Assembly: GCA_014529385.2 (NCBI GenBank)
Contig: CM043942.1
Span: 109,197,141 to 109,261,140, forward strand
Source: Adiantum capillus-veneris
Taxonomy: Eukaryota; Streptophyta; Polypodiopsida; Polypodiales; Pteridaceae
Reading direction: 5' to 3'
DNA: 64,000 nt
Shown: positions 53,223 through 64,000 of the stretch, in pieces
How positions within the stretch are numbered: the stretch's first letter is position 1
How the letters are laid out: the number at the start of each line of letters is the position of its first letter
The notes under the pieces: generated by a model
The model's database searches: none
What the model was told of the DNA's origin: nothing
Seen by the model: the letters and a program-made list of their open reading frames with translations, nothing else
Position numbers and translations under genes: made by a program

Positions 53223-56200
53223 AAGTTGAGCATCGTTGCTTGTTGTAGTAGAACAAGTTTGAGTATAGGTAGCTATATACTAAAACATTATATTTTGCAT
53301 AATGAGTTTGATTAGCAATTACCTTTGGTAGACAACCTCGCATATACTCCCACTCCTCATCACTAACATGCTCACCATCAGCTTTAGCTTTAGTCATTTG
53401 TTCATGCAACCAATCGGGCCTTATAGGTTTTGGAAACATGGCAAGGTACGGTGGGTAAACCACATTGCAATTTCTTCTGCGAGAATGTATTTCCCTATAC
53501 GCTTCTCGATCTTCTTCACGCTTTCTTTTCAATTGTGTATATAGATCTACCCACTTTTGCATCACTAGTGCATTAAGGACAAGGTAGTTGTTTATTGCAT
53601 CATGTATGTGCCTTTCGATGATCTTTGTCTTTCCCTTCCCATTCGGCATACGAGAGTGCATCCTTGGATCTTCTTTATCAGTCCATAAATGTAAACTCGT
53701 TTCATCCACTATAGCCAGGTACTTAGAGATGTACACAAACGACTCTTAACAATCCATCCTTGTTAGCTTTTGGCTGTGAGCGTAGCCGCACAAAGTCTTT
53801 GAGTGTCTTAATAAAACACTCAAGGAAGAACATCCAAAGGGAATGGACCACATGCCGATCGTGGGATTTCAACCCGTGTAATAGGGGTCCATCACCTTTC
53901 TTTGTCTTTGAGAATGTTCCCTTTAAAGAACGCATGTAACTTGTAGGTGTTCTGATGGAAGCAATAACTTCTTTCACTTTGCTTTGGTCCGTGTTTGATA
54001 GGATCCATGGTGCCTTTGGAAGATGATACTTTCTGTTGTCTTCCATCACCGACATTGCTGATGCTGGCAATCTGCGTTGAAGTTTCATGTCCACCCTAAT
54101 GCCAACACTATCGCTCTTGCCTATGATGTGGTCCTAGATCATCTAGCCTACGTGTTTGAATATGTGCATTGGATCTAGCAAATATTGGACCTTCAAATTG
54201 GTCCAGTAAGGCAACTCAAAAAACACAGAACATCGTCTCATACCCTTGGGTGGCTGTCGAGGAGGGGGGTCCATTGAGCAATGCCTATCCCATGCTCTTT
54301 TCCAATCTCTCTGAAGGGGATCGGGGAGCACCACAAACGGAGAGTGAGAGAGAGAGAAGGAGACACACACACGATGTGGGTGGGGAGACTCAAAGAGTGA
54401 GCAGCCCCCTATACACTTATGCTATGTATAAGGTATACAAGTCAGTGGGCGCCCAGACTCTGGGCGGCCAGGCAAGGCACAGACGCCTATACCCCAACAA
54501 CCTCCCACTTAAAGGCTACTGTGCCTTTAAGCAAGGGAACCTAGTCTAAAGACTACAAAAGGCGAGAGAAAACCGCTCTCAATCGATGCACACGATCACA
54601 GCCAGCTAGTGGGCATCGGTTGAGAGCGGTTTTCTCTCGCCTTTTGTAGTCTTTAGACTAGGTTCCCTTGCTTAAAGGCACAATCGCCTTTAAGTGGGAG
54701 GTTGTTGGGGTATAGGCGTCTATGCCTTGCCCGGCCGCCCAGAGTCTGGGCGCCCACTGACTTGTATACCTTATACATAGCATAAGTGTATAGGGGGCTG
54801 CTCACTCTTTGAGTCTCCCCACCCACATCGTGTGTGTGTCTCCTTCTCTCTCTCTCACTCTCCGTCTGTGATGCTCCCTGATCCCCTTGAGTGAGCAACC
54901 CCCTATACACTTATGCTATGTATAAGGTATACAAGTCAGTGGGCACCCAGACTCTCGGCGGCCGGGCAAGGCACAGACGCCTATACCCCAACACTCTCAA
55001 TGTCCATTTATATGGGGCCTTTCCATTTGAATTTTCTTTGTATTTTTCATGTGTTGGTGGTAGAAAACGATGACTATTAGGATAAATGACCTTTCTGAGG
55101 TGTGATGGACACTCTGTGACGAGAGAGGGACCACAAATAGGGCACATTCCATGTTGGGATGTAGAAACACCTGTTGGTAGTACATTATGTTCATAATTAT
55201 TAATAACTCTTAGTTAACAATAACCCATGATTGAGTGCTACATGTATGGTTACTTGAGACCTATCCAAGACCCGAAAAGTCATGCATAATAAGTATGCCT
55301 CGAGTATGGGTTTGATGCTCTGTTGGTGGTAGAGACACATCGTGGACAAGGATACCAGTCCATAGCTTCTTTAAATCATCAATAATAGGGGTTAGATACA
55401 CATCCAAGTTTTGGGCTCTGTACTTTCCGGAGGTCAATAAAGATAGCATGATGTAGCCTTTCTTGGTGCTCTTCCAAGGGGGGATGTTGTAATTGATCAG
55501 AACAATTGGCCATGTGCTCCATGACGTACTGTTGGTGCCGAAGGGGTTGACGAAGATATCGTGGGTCTCCTTTGAACACGGGTCATTTTTCCTCAATGTG
55601 TTTCCATGCTTGTGAATCCGTTGGGACACACTCTATACCATCCATAGAGCAAATACCGGCATGCCATGTAAGGAGTTTGTTGAAGGTCGTGGTCTTGAAC
55701 ATGTATTGGATATACGAGGATGAGGGGGAAATGTTGTAAACCTTTTCTTGGCACCAAGCGAGTCTTCTTTCTTTCCTCTAGATCAATGGGAAGATCTTTG
55801 TATCTCTCTTCACCACACTTTGGACATTTCTCCAACCAATTATACTCGTTACGAAAGAGAATGCAATCATTAACACACGCATGTATCTTTTTGTAGTCCA
55901 TACCTAGCACATTAACAAATTTACAAGCAATGCGTCTATCTTGTGGCATCCTATGACCCTTTGGAAGTAGCTTTGATAACAGGCTACAAAAATCAAAGTT
56001 TATTTAACCATTAGTTGCAAAGTTTATTTATCCATTAGCTTTGAAAACAGGCTATAAAAATCTAAGTTTACTTTACCTTAAAACACGATCAATGCTTGTA
56101 TTGTTTATTGCACACATGACCTGTAGATTCAAAATCTCTAACGAAGCATGAAGAATAGACAAAAAAGCTCTGGGATACATAGATATCTTGCTTGCACAAC

Positions 56201-56666
56201 CAAAAGTGCATCCACAATCATCATCGTCACGCGGAACCTCCTCACGAGCGAGAAGCTCAACAACCAAACTCTCCATAACTATATCCTCCTTCATCTGGTG
56301 CAATAGATCTGTCATCTCCTCCTCCCCATAATCACCTGCATTGGATCTCGAGCTCTCCCCCATTGTTGGTGGAGGGGTAAACGTGTTTTCTTGCAATTGT
56401 CTCTCCAACTTTCTCTCTCAAGAGCCTCCTCCCACAGCACTCCTGTGAGGAGTGGTATCCATGTGCGAAAGTTCACGAAGATCGGTTATTCGCGAAGATG
56501 GATTGTCCCACATTCCATAGTTTGTGACATGCTTCAAGCAGACGCATTGGAGCCTAGGAATGACCATTTTGCAACACTCGCATGGACACAACAACCTGTC
56601 ATTCAACCATCGATCACGTTCCACCACATTGTCTAGTCCGTCTTCGTCCCACGTTGGTGTTTGCAT
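53223..56666 (-). pseudogene. CACTA (En/Spm) TNP2 transposase, split by an insertion
   Basis: On the minus strand the TNP2 order is visible: N-terminal zinc-type domain (LLCPCECCKMVIP, 56666-56418), IHACVNDCILFRNEYNW and CPKCGEERYKDLP (55949-55593), transposase_21-like core (NPFGTNSTSWSTWPIVLINY, 55629-55261), CPICGPSLVTECP and RFLPPTHEKYKENS (55147-54999), PYWTNLKVQYLLDPMHIFKH (to 54143), DUF4218-like part with SIRTPTSYMRSLKG and GLKSHDRHVVHSLWM (54094-53723), and 53736-53223. Frames shift between parts, some at introns. A 682-bp element interrupts it at 54312-54993. Terminal CACTA repeats were not identified. Confidence 0.75.
54312..54993 (-). mobile_element. Fold-back LTR-type element with 5-bp target duplication CTCTC
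   Basis: The element has TG...CA ends and is flanked by CTCTC at 54307-54311 and 54994-54998. It contains a ~270-bp near-perfect inverted repeat (54314-54584 against 54616-54890, 31-bp centre) followed by a third, ~101-bp copy of the LTR-like end (54891-54993). On the minus strand TAAGTGGGAGGT precedes TGTTGGGGTATAGG, as a polypurine tract precedes an LTR. It is non-coding and looks like a TRIM-type element rearranged by strand switching. Confidence 0.75.
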
Positions 56667-56992
56667 CTTTGAAATGTGAGAGGGGAGGGAGGGAAGGGGA
56701 ACAAGAGCTTAAAGTAAAAAATCAACTATGAGATTCTTCTTAAAACAAGTGGAGAGAGCAGGTCGGCAAAATAAGGCGGAAGTGATCAAATTTTATTTTT
56801 AAAAATGCACCCTAGGGTATCCATGCGGAAATTGGCACGATAACCAGTGCATCTATCTGTGCGGCCATTTTTAATTAAAAATTATATAATTATATCATCA
56901 AGTTGGGCTGGGATTTTTTTACCCTAACCCTCTACACATCTTCTTCGCTTCATCTGTGCTTTTCTCTTCTTCTCCATCTCCATAAAACATTA

Positions 56993-57050
<58 letters not shown>

Positions 57051-57240
57051 ACACACACACACACACATACATACACGTATGTTGTTGTTTATACACAGGT
57101 TTACTCCTTCTGGTATATAGGAGTGGCTTGTTGCCACTTCCTAGGTATAATTAGTTGGGGACTGGTTTCAATAACTAGCATTGGCCTAGGAAAGATCTTG
57201 TGAATAATGGTTTTAATTGACTAGGTGAATTTCCAATGAG
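56667..57240. other. Spacer with (CT)n and (CA)n microsatellites
   Basis: (CT)n at 56996-57045 passes into (CA)n at 57046-57067. No gene is seen. It probably includes the 5' end of the CACTA element. Confidence 0.6.
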
Positions 57241-57245
57241 AAATT

Positions 57246-57375
57246 TGTCAGGACAAGGGCAAGGCTAGACTGGGCTGTGGAAACGGAATCCACTAGGGCA
57301 AAGGGCTAGGAGCTTGGCCTATATAGTGGGAGGTTGGCAAGTGGATTATAGGCACTAGTCTCCCCAAGTGTTACA
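57246..57375 (+). repeat. Left outer LTR (+) of the rearranged gypsy element
   Basis: 130 bp from TGTCAGGACAAGGG to AGTGTTACA. It is preceded by AAATT (57241-57245), matching the AAATT after the right LTR (62632-62636), so the two outer LTRs belong to one insertion. It abuts integrase sequence in the opposite orientation. Confidence 0.8.
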
Positions 57376-57777
57376 TATTTAGTCAACCAGTCTACGACCA
57401 CCCATACCGAGTCATAACCTCGTACAGTGGTTGGTAAACCACAATAAAATCCATAGAGATACTTTTCCATTTACCATTGGGAATCTCCAAAGGATGTAAG
57501 AGTCCTCCTGCTTTCAGGTGCTTTGCTTTATTAACCTGACATTTTTGTCAATGCAAGACATAATCTTGAACAAAACCATGTAAACCTGGCCAGTAAAACT
57601 GTCGTGGTACGAGAGCATAAGTCTTTCTAATACCCAAGTGCCCTGCACTTGGAGTACCATGAGATTCATAAAGAATTTGGCACCAAATGTCTGTGTCCGT
57701 CGGTACACAAACTCTCCCCTTATGGAGTAGGTACCCATTGTCGATGGTAAAATGTTTCCATCATTGTAGTTCATCAC
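57376..57777 (-). pseudogene. Integrase N-terminal half, truncated
   Basis: On the minus strand the zinc-binding part (YESHGTPSAGHLGI, YWPGLHGFV) and start of the core (SISMDFIV, VVDWLTKY) are readable in shifting frames. The core stops at LTKY exactly where the left LTR begins. The rest of the integrase appears only as a C-terminal piece, on the plus strand, at 62065-62490. Confidence 0.7.
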
Positions 57778-57791
57778 TCGATAGAGGAGAA

Positions 57792-60254
57792 CTATGTGTG
57801 GAGGTTAACGCTACACTCATCATTGGAGTGAGAAGGATCCCTCATTTGTACATGGCTCCACACTTTGGAATATGCCTCATCATGCTCATATTTGCCCTTT
57901 AGAGAATCCCAAAATTCACTATGAAGTTCCATGAACAAGAGAGAATTGATCTCCGACATACGACTAAGAGCGTCAGCCACCACATTGTAGCGTCCTTTAC
58001 AATAACGGAGCTTGGCGTCATATTCCTGAAGAATCTCAGCCCACCTGGCTTTCCGACCCTTCAAATCGGTTTGTTGTGTAAACCATTTGATGCTTTCATG
58101 GTCAAACACAATCTCAAATTGAGCACCATACAAATAATGTCTCCATGTTTTCAAGGCAGACACTATTGCATAGAGTTCGCATTGATAAGCAGAGTAGTTC
58201 TGATGTGCTGCATCAAGCTTCTTGCTTTCAAATGCAATTGGCCACCCGTCTTGTAATAGAACTGCTCCAATAGCACAGCCACTAGCATCCGTTTCCAAAA
58301 CGAATGGTTTCAAAGGATCTACAATAGCGAGTATTGGAGTTGTAGCTAATGCATCCTTGAGCGTATCAAAACTATGCTCTTGAGCGGGTCCCCACTGAAA
58401 ACCTTTACCTTTGCCTTTCAGTTGGTCCGTCATGGGAACAACAATATTAGCATAGTATTTAACAAACCTTTGATAAAAACCTGCAAATCCTAAAAAAATG
58501 TGTATCTCCTCCAGATTTTTAGGAGAAGGCCATTGCCGAATTGTATTCACTTTGGATTGATCCATATGTAGGCCAGTAGCTGAAATAACATGCCCAAGAT
58601 AGTGAATTTCTTCCTTCAAAAAATCACACTTAGATTCCTTGACATATAATTGATTTGTTCGTAACAATTCGAACACCTGCCTCAGATGTTGTAAGTGTTC
58701 TTCTTCAAAATCACTGTATACTAGAATTTCATCGAGAAAAACAATGACAAATTTGCCCAAGTACGGGTTCAAGACTCTATCCATAAGTGTCATGAATGTT
58801 GCGGGCGCATTGGTTAACCCAAAAGGCATAACCAAAAACTCATATTGTCCAAACCTTGTTCAAAATGGAGTTTTGGGTATATCAACAATTCAAATACGTA
58901 CTTGGTGATAACTTGACCGCAAGTCTATTTTTGTAAAAATATGAGCATGAGTGAGTTTGTCGAACAAATCATCCACGCGTGGCAATGGGTACTTGTTCTT
59001 AACAGTAACCGCATTTAAGCCATGGTAGTCTACGCACATGCGCATACTACCATCTTTTTTCTTCACTAATAGGATAGGAGAAGCCCATGGTGAAGAACTG
59101 GGTTGGATAAACCCTCTACTAAGATAGTCAGCAAGTTGATGTTCCACCTCAGCAGCTTCAGAGTAACTCATGCGGTAGGGTGGTTTACTGACAGGTTTAC
59201 TACCTGCAACCACATCGATGCTATGTTGCACCGATCGTGTCGGCGGTAATCCTGGTGGCAAATTATTAGGAAAAACATCGTGAAATTCCTTTAATAAAAA
59301 TTTTAAATTACTAGCAACCTTTGCTTGTTGGGAAGTAGCCATTGGTGGAAGAGATGAGAGAGAAGCATGCGGCGTTGAGGAATGTTCAACAGATTCAATG
59401 TTAGAGAGAAAATGAGACAATGAATAACACAATAAAACTTGATCTATTTCATTATCAGAAACGAGTTGTATAAGCTCAACTATACATATCAGTGGTGAAC
59501 AAGGTACATCCTTCTCTCCTAACAAAAACACATGTGCGCCGTGGGATTCAAACATCAAGTTGTTGTGCTCATAGCTACGCTTCAGTGATGGTCCTAGGCT
59601 ATGCAACCATTCCCTACCAAGGACCACATCTTCCCTCTCCATGTTCATAACCTGAAAATCCAAGGATATGGAGTAGCCTTGTACTTCCATCGGTACAACT
59701 CGGACTTGAGTATCCCAGACTTCATCATCATATCCATTCATCATTGCTACCTTGTAGCGGTGGGTACTCGGAGTTTGAGGTAATTTGAGTTTTTTCACCA
59801 ATCCATAATTGATGAAATTGTGAGTAGCACCGTCATCTACCAAGATGCACACCTTGTGCCCTTGCAGAGATCCGTGCATACGTACTAATTCATGTGGTCC
59901 GAAGGTCTGTTTCCACATGGAAGCTGTGAGACAGCATTCATGCACCACCTCGGTGTGTGTTACTTCCACTGTAGAGAATCGTGAGGAAGACTCAAGAGGA
60001 AATAGTTGCACCGTGTGCACTGCTTTCTCCTTGCCATGTGCAACAGATTTCCCCTTGGGACAGTCCTTTTTGCCATGACCCCTTCCTAAGCATTGAAAAC
60101 ATGATTTCTCTTTCTTAGCTTTATCAAAGTCCTCAGGAGAGAGAGGACCTCTAGACCCCTTGGGTTTTTTAGCTGCTTCAGAATTGGCTACTATAATTTT
60201 TTGTTTATTGTGCCCATACTGTGTGTGTGTATTACCATGTGTATTAGCAGGCAT
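57792..60254 (-). pseudogene. Protease, reverse transcriptase and RNase H of the rearranged gypsy element
   Basis: From 60254: zinc knuckle [14 protein letters not shown], protease [15 protein letters not shown] and [12 protein letters not shown], then RT ([47 protein letters not shown]). Two TGA codons at about 58885 and 58858 stand at Arg positions (RI-IVDIPKTPF-TRFGQ). The RT continues with MPFGLTNAPATFMTL and VFLDEILVYS, where the second Asp of the LDD motif is Glu. RNase H follows (FVLETDASGCAIGAVLL, YQCELYAIVSALKTW, VVADALSRM). The enzyme is dead by both the stops and the LDE change. Confidence 0.85.
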
Positions 60255-60870
60255 GTGATTATGATGTGATTCTTTTCATCTGGATCATCATGAATATGTG
60301 CTTTCATTATGGCTTCCTCAAGTGTTTTAGGGTCTTGAGTCTTGACGTGCTTCTTAAGCTCTGGCGTCAAACCGGGAAAAAACCCACATACTTGCTGAAA
60401 GATATCTAGTCCTTCTAACTTGAGGATAACATCCCGATAGTGAGATGTAATGATGGGTATCGGTGCATGGAACACGTGTCCCAATCCGTCCAATTCCGAT
60501 CTGCCTCATTTGTAGGCAAGAATTCTTTGCGAAACATAATCTCAAAAGCTGCGCAACTCTGTGGTATGATATTCTTCTCCTTGAGAGACATCCACCACTT
60601 GTAGGCGTGGCCCTCTAGAGTTAATCTTGTGTGCAGTGCTCTGACTGCGTTTGGAGTACGTTGTAAGGCGTGAATTCCATCCCACTTGCTAAGAAAGATA
60701 TTCACTGCATCCTTATTGCGATCTCGGTCTTTTCCCTTAAAAGTCGCTGGTTTGGTGTTTTTCAACAACTCATCCACCTCTTTTGCAGTGAGAGTGTGCA
60801 AAGCATCGATAGATGGACCCTGTTCATGATCAGAAGGGCCTTGCCCCTGTGTAGCAACGTGCTCATGCAT
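60191..60870 (-). pseudogene. Gag of the rearranged gypsy element
   Basis: Frames 60870-60415 and 60493-60191 cover the gag domain (TFKGKDRDRNKDAVNIFLSK; ALHTRLTLEGHAYKWWMSLK; FRKEFLP; QQVCGFFPGLTPELKKHV; TLEEAIMKAH). Shifts occur near 60480 and 60250. It lies about 1.1 kb downstream of the primer-binding site at 61929. Confidence 0.75.
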
Positions 60871-61928
60871 GTGTGTGGCAATAGGGCCCTTGGCCTGCTC
60901 CTACGTAAGTTGTATCACTAATGTAGATAATTTAGTGACGTTTTCATTTAACGATGCAAAATTTCCTTCCATGACTGATATGTGTGTCTGAAGTGCACGA
61001 AATTCTTAAATATCAAGCAATTCATAAGCGTCGTCACCCGCTGTAGCATCGCAGGCACTCTCTATGAGAGCATCTGGCTATGAGCCATCACGGGCAGGAT
61101 CAGGCGTATGATGCTCAAAATCAAAAGTCATATCGATATCGGAATCCATGGCAACACCGTGCAGTGTAAGAAAGATAAAGAAGAATACCTTGATTCCAAA
61201 AAATAATCCCATAGTCGTAGTTTGCCCCGCAGTCGATAATTAGCTGTGCTAATTATGTTGGTCATCAAAGCTTTAAGAAACCCATAAATCAGTGATGTTG
61301 GATACTTGTTTGAAAACTTACAAGTTGTCGTTGACAAAGCTTGACGTCCTGTTGAAGAAATTATTGGCCCTTTGGCGAGGTTATGTTGACCTTGGTGTTC
61401 AAAGCCGAAAATATTGTTGTATAGTAATTAAGTGCAAAAATCTGCAACTTAACGGTATGCCAAGAATCGAGGGCCGTGCCTCTCTTTGTATGATGCCAAA
61501 ATATGTTTGGCTTGTATGTCGTAATCCATTTGGCTTGTATGGGTGTATGCCGAGGTGGGCATGCACTCTAAGTCAATAATCATTTGCCCAAAGGTTTTGA
61601 CCTTAGGGCATCGTGTGAACAAGAAAACCACAACGCTATGGTGTCCTGCTCAGGCATCGTTGAGAGCGAGAGAAGCTTGCTACGCTGTGGGGGTTGGTTG
61701 GTTGCGCCTGCCCCACAGAGACGGATTGTCTCCAGCACAAGCTCACGCGTCTGTCAAGGCTGAAAACGGGGCGTTTCGCGCAGGTGCCACAGTTGGCCTC
61801 CCTCCTAGCAAGCGGGGTTGTCCACCCGACCCTCGTCGAGCTTTTCGTGTAGAGAAGCTTCACGACTTCATGCCTCCATGCACATGCAAAAAACTCTCCA
61901 TGCCTATTTTTGTCCTCCCAAAAAGTAG

Positions 61929-61944
61929 CTGACTCTTGATACCA
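61929..61944 (-). other. Primer-binding site (initiator-Met-tRNA-like)
   Basis: On the minus strand TGGTATCAAGAGTCAGC follows the LTR end CTTACA directly; TGGTATCA is the classic Met-tRNA-type primer site. It marks the LTR at 61946-62064 as the true 5' LTR of the gag-pol unit. Confidence 0.75.
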
Positions 61945-61945
61945 A

Positions 61946-62064
61946 TGTAAGACTTGGGGAGAGTAGTTCCTAGAATCCACCTCCCAACCTCCCACTATAT
62001 AGGCCAAGCTCCTAGCCCTTTGCCCTGGTTGGATTCCCTTTCCACATTGCCTAGTCCGGCCTTG
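61946..62064 (-). repeat. Inner LTR (-), lacking its first ~14 bp
   Basis: Reverse-complement copy of the outer LTRs, complete at the CTTACA end and cut at GGCCTTG, where TGTCAGGACAAGG should follow. It joins GAAGTATTTTT of the integrase C-terminal piece. Confidence 0.8.
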
Positions 62065-62490
62065 GAAGTATTTTTACGTGTGCCAGAGCATTTAGAAAGT
62101 CTGAAAACTGGGCCAACACCTAAATTATCTAAACGATATTGTGGGCCTTTCAAAATACTCAAGTTGTGATCGTGCCTACAAATTATCGCTAGCTACACAT
62201 TTCGTATTCATCTGACGTTTCATGTAAGCCGTTTACGTAAGCAGTTACATGGGGACGACAATGTCATTGGCCAATAGATTCTGGTCGATTTCGTTGAGCC
62301 TCCTACCTTACTGCATGAACCTGAACGAATTCTAACTATCATGATTTACGTATGTGTCATTATGTACGTCGACAAGCTTTAATCAAGTGGAAAGATCGAC
62401 CTGAGGAAGGTACAACTTGGGAAAACATTAGTGTTATTAAGAAGAAGTTTCCCACTTTTGTTTTCGAGGAAAAAAACTCTTCCTTAAGGG
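62065..62490 (+). pseudogene. Integrase C-terminus with chromodomain-like end
   Basis: On the plus strand FLRVPEHLESLKTG and KLSKRYCGPFKILK mark the integrase C-terminus. RRQALIKWKDRPEEGTTWEN, after a frame change near 62360, matches the core of a retrotransposon chromodomain. Stops are present. It is oriented opposite to gag-pol but with the outer LTRs. Confidence 0.7.
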
Positions 62491-62498
62491 GGTAGTAA

Positions 62499-62631
62499 TG
62501 TCAGGACAAGGGCAAGGCCGGACTAGGCAATGTGGAAAGGGAATCCAGCTAGGGCAAAGGGCTAGGAGCTTGGCCTATATAGTGGGAGGTTGGGATGTGG
62601 ATTCCAAGCACTAGTCTCCCCAAGTCTTACA
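62499..62631 (+). repeat. Right outer LTR (+)
   Basis: 133 bp from TGTCAGGACAAGGG to AGTCTTACA, preceded by the polypurine tract TTAAGGGGGTAGTAA and followed by the target duplication AAATT. Confidence 0.85.
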
Positions 62632-62746
62632 AAATTAGTGGGTGGATTCTTAATGGATGGTACCTAACTCTTTTAAGTGGCATAGTGGGGCTTGAGTTGG
62701 CTGGTTTACTCTGTATACCTTGTCCTCATCCACTTCATGACACAAT

Positions 62747-62881
<135 letters not shown>

Positions 62882-63020
62882 GTGGAACCGATGGTTCTTC
62901 TCCCTCATGAAGATTAGACCCACCATACTATTGCAGAAGGAATTTGGCTACTGGCACTGTACCCTATAAAAAAAGGTGAGCTTCCATGCTCACTTAGCAT
63001 TGGTACCTATGCACTTCTGT

Positions 63021-64000
<980 letters not shown>

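Noticed and set aside
54169-55147. Repeated frames containing RARHRRLYPNNLPLKG
   Set aside because: They are translations of the fold-back LTR element arms, present on both strands because of the inverted repeat. The TNP2 frame CPICGPSLVTECP at 55147-54999 is real and is listed.

Overview
The window comes from a large, repeat-packed plant nuclear genome. Evidence for this: nested Ty3/gypsy LTR retrotransposons of several lineages, a CACTA (En/Spm) transposase, genes with ~75-80 bp GT-AG introns, a TTTAGGG-type (plant telomere-like) tract, and long CT/GT microsatellites. The style fits a fern, lycophyte or other non-flowering land plant, but nothing here fixes the species. No conventional single-copy host gene, rRNA, tRNA or CRISPR was recognised.

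Layout. (1) 1-7573: tandem gag-only LTR retroelement (internal, LTR, internal, LTR) whose shared LTR carries a CACTA-ended, TTAA-flanked DNA transposon. (2) 7574-11313: a possible minus-strand LTR fragment, then sequence without genes. (3) 11314-29434: a minus-strand Ty3/gypsy element (3' LTR, decayed IN/RNH/RT/PR/gag, PBS, 5' LTR). Its 5' LTR is split by a nested plus-strand Tat/Ogre-like element (21363-29371) with two RNase H domains. (4) 29904-40990: a decayed minus-strand gypsy pol interrupted by a plus-strand gypsy element (about 31843-40173) of the same family as (3). That element keeps a long pol frame and a textbook -1 frameshift signal between gag-protease and pol. (5) 41.7-52.5 kb: an island unlike the rest, with four intron-containing gene models. 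They are a 389-aa unknown protein (+), a Ulp1/C48-like cysteine peptidase (-), a ~534-aa unknown protein with one amber stop (+), and a ~764-aa DDE-type transposase-like protein (-) whose motif layout resembles RAG1/Transib. Three arrays of hairpins built on one shared motif lie among them. This is the best candidate for an undescribed system, probably a large cut-and-paste transposon carrying a SUMO-protease-like gene. (6) 53.2-56.7 kb: a minus-strand CACTA TNP2 gene split by a 682-bp fold-back retroelement with a 5-bp target duplication. (7) 57246-62631: a short-LTR gypsy element with target duplication AAATT whose gag-to-integrase segment is inverted relative to its outer LTRs. (8) 62.6-64 kb: long CT and GT repeats, then gene-free sequence.

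How it fits together. Almost everything is mobile DNA at different stages of decay. Several nonsense codons sit where the family has Gln (CAG) or Arg (CGA), as expected from deamination of methylated cytosine in CHG and CG contexts. Only the 42-52 kb genes, the 34.6-38.1 kb pol and the 4.5-5.8 kb gag still look close to coding-competent.
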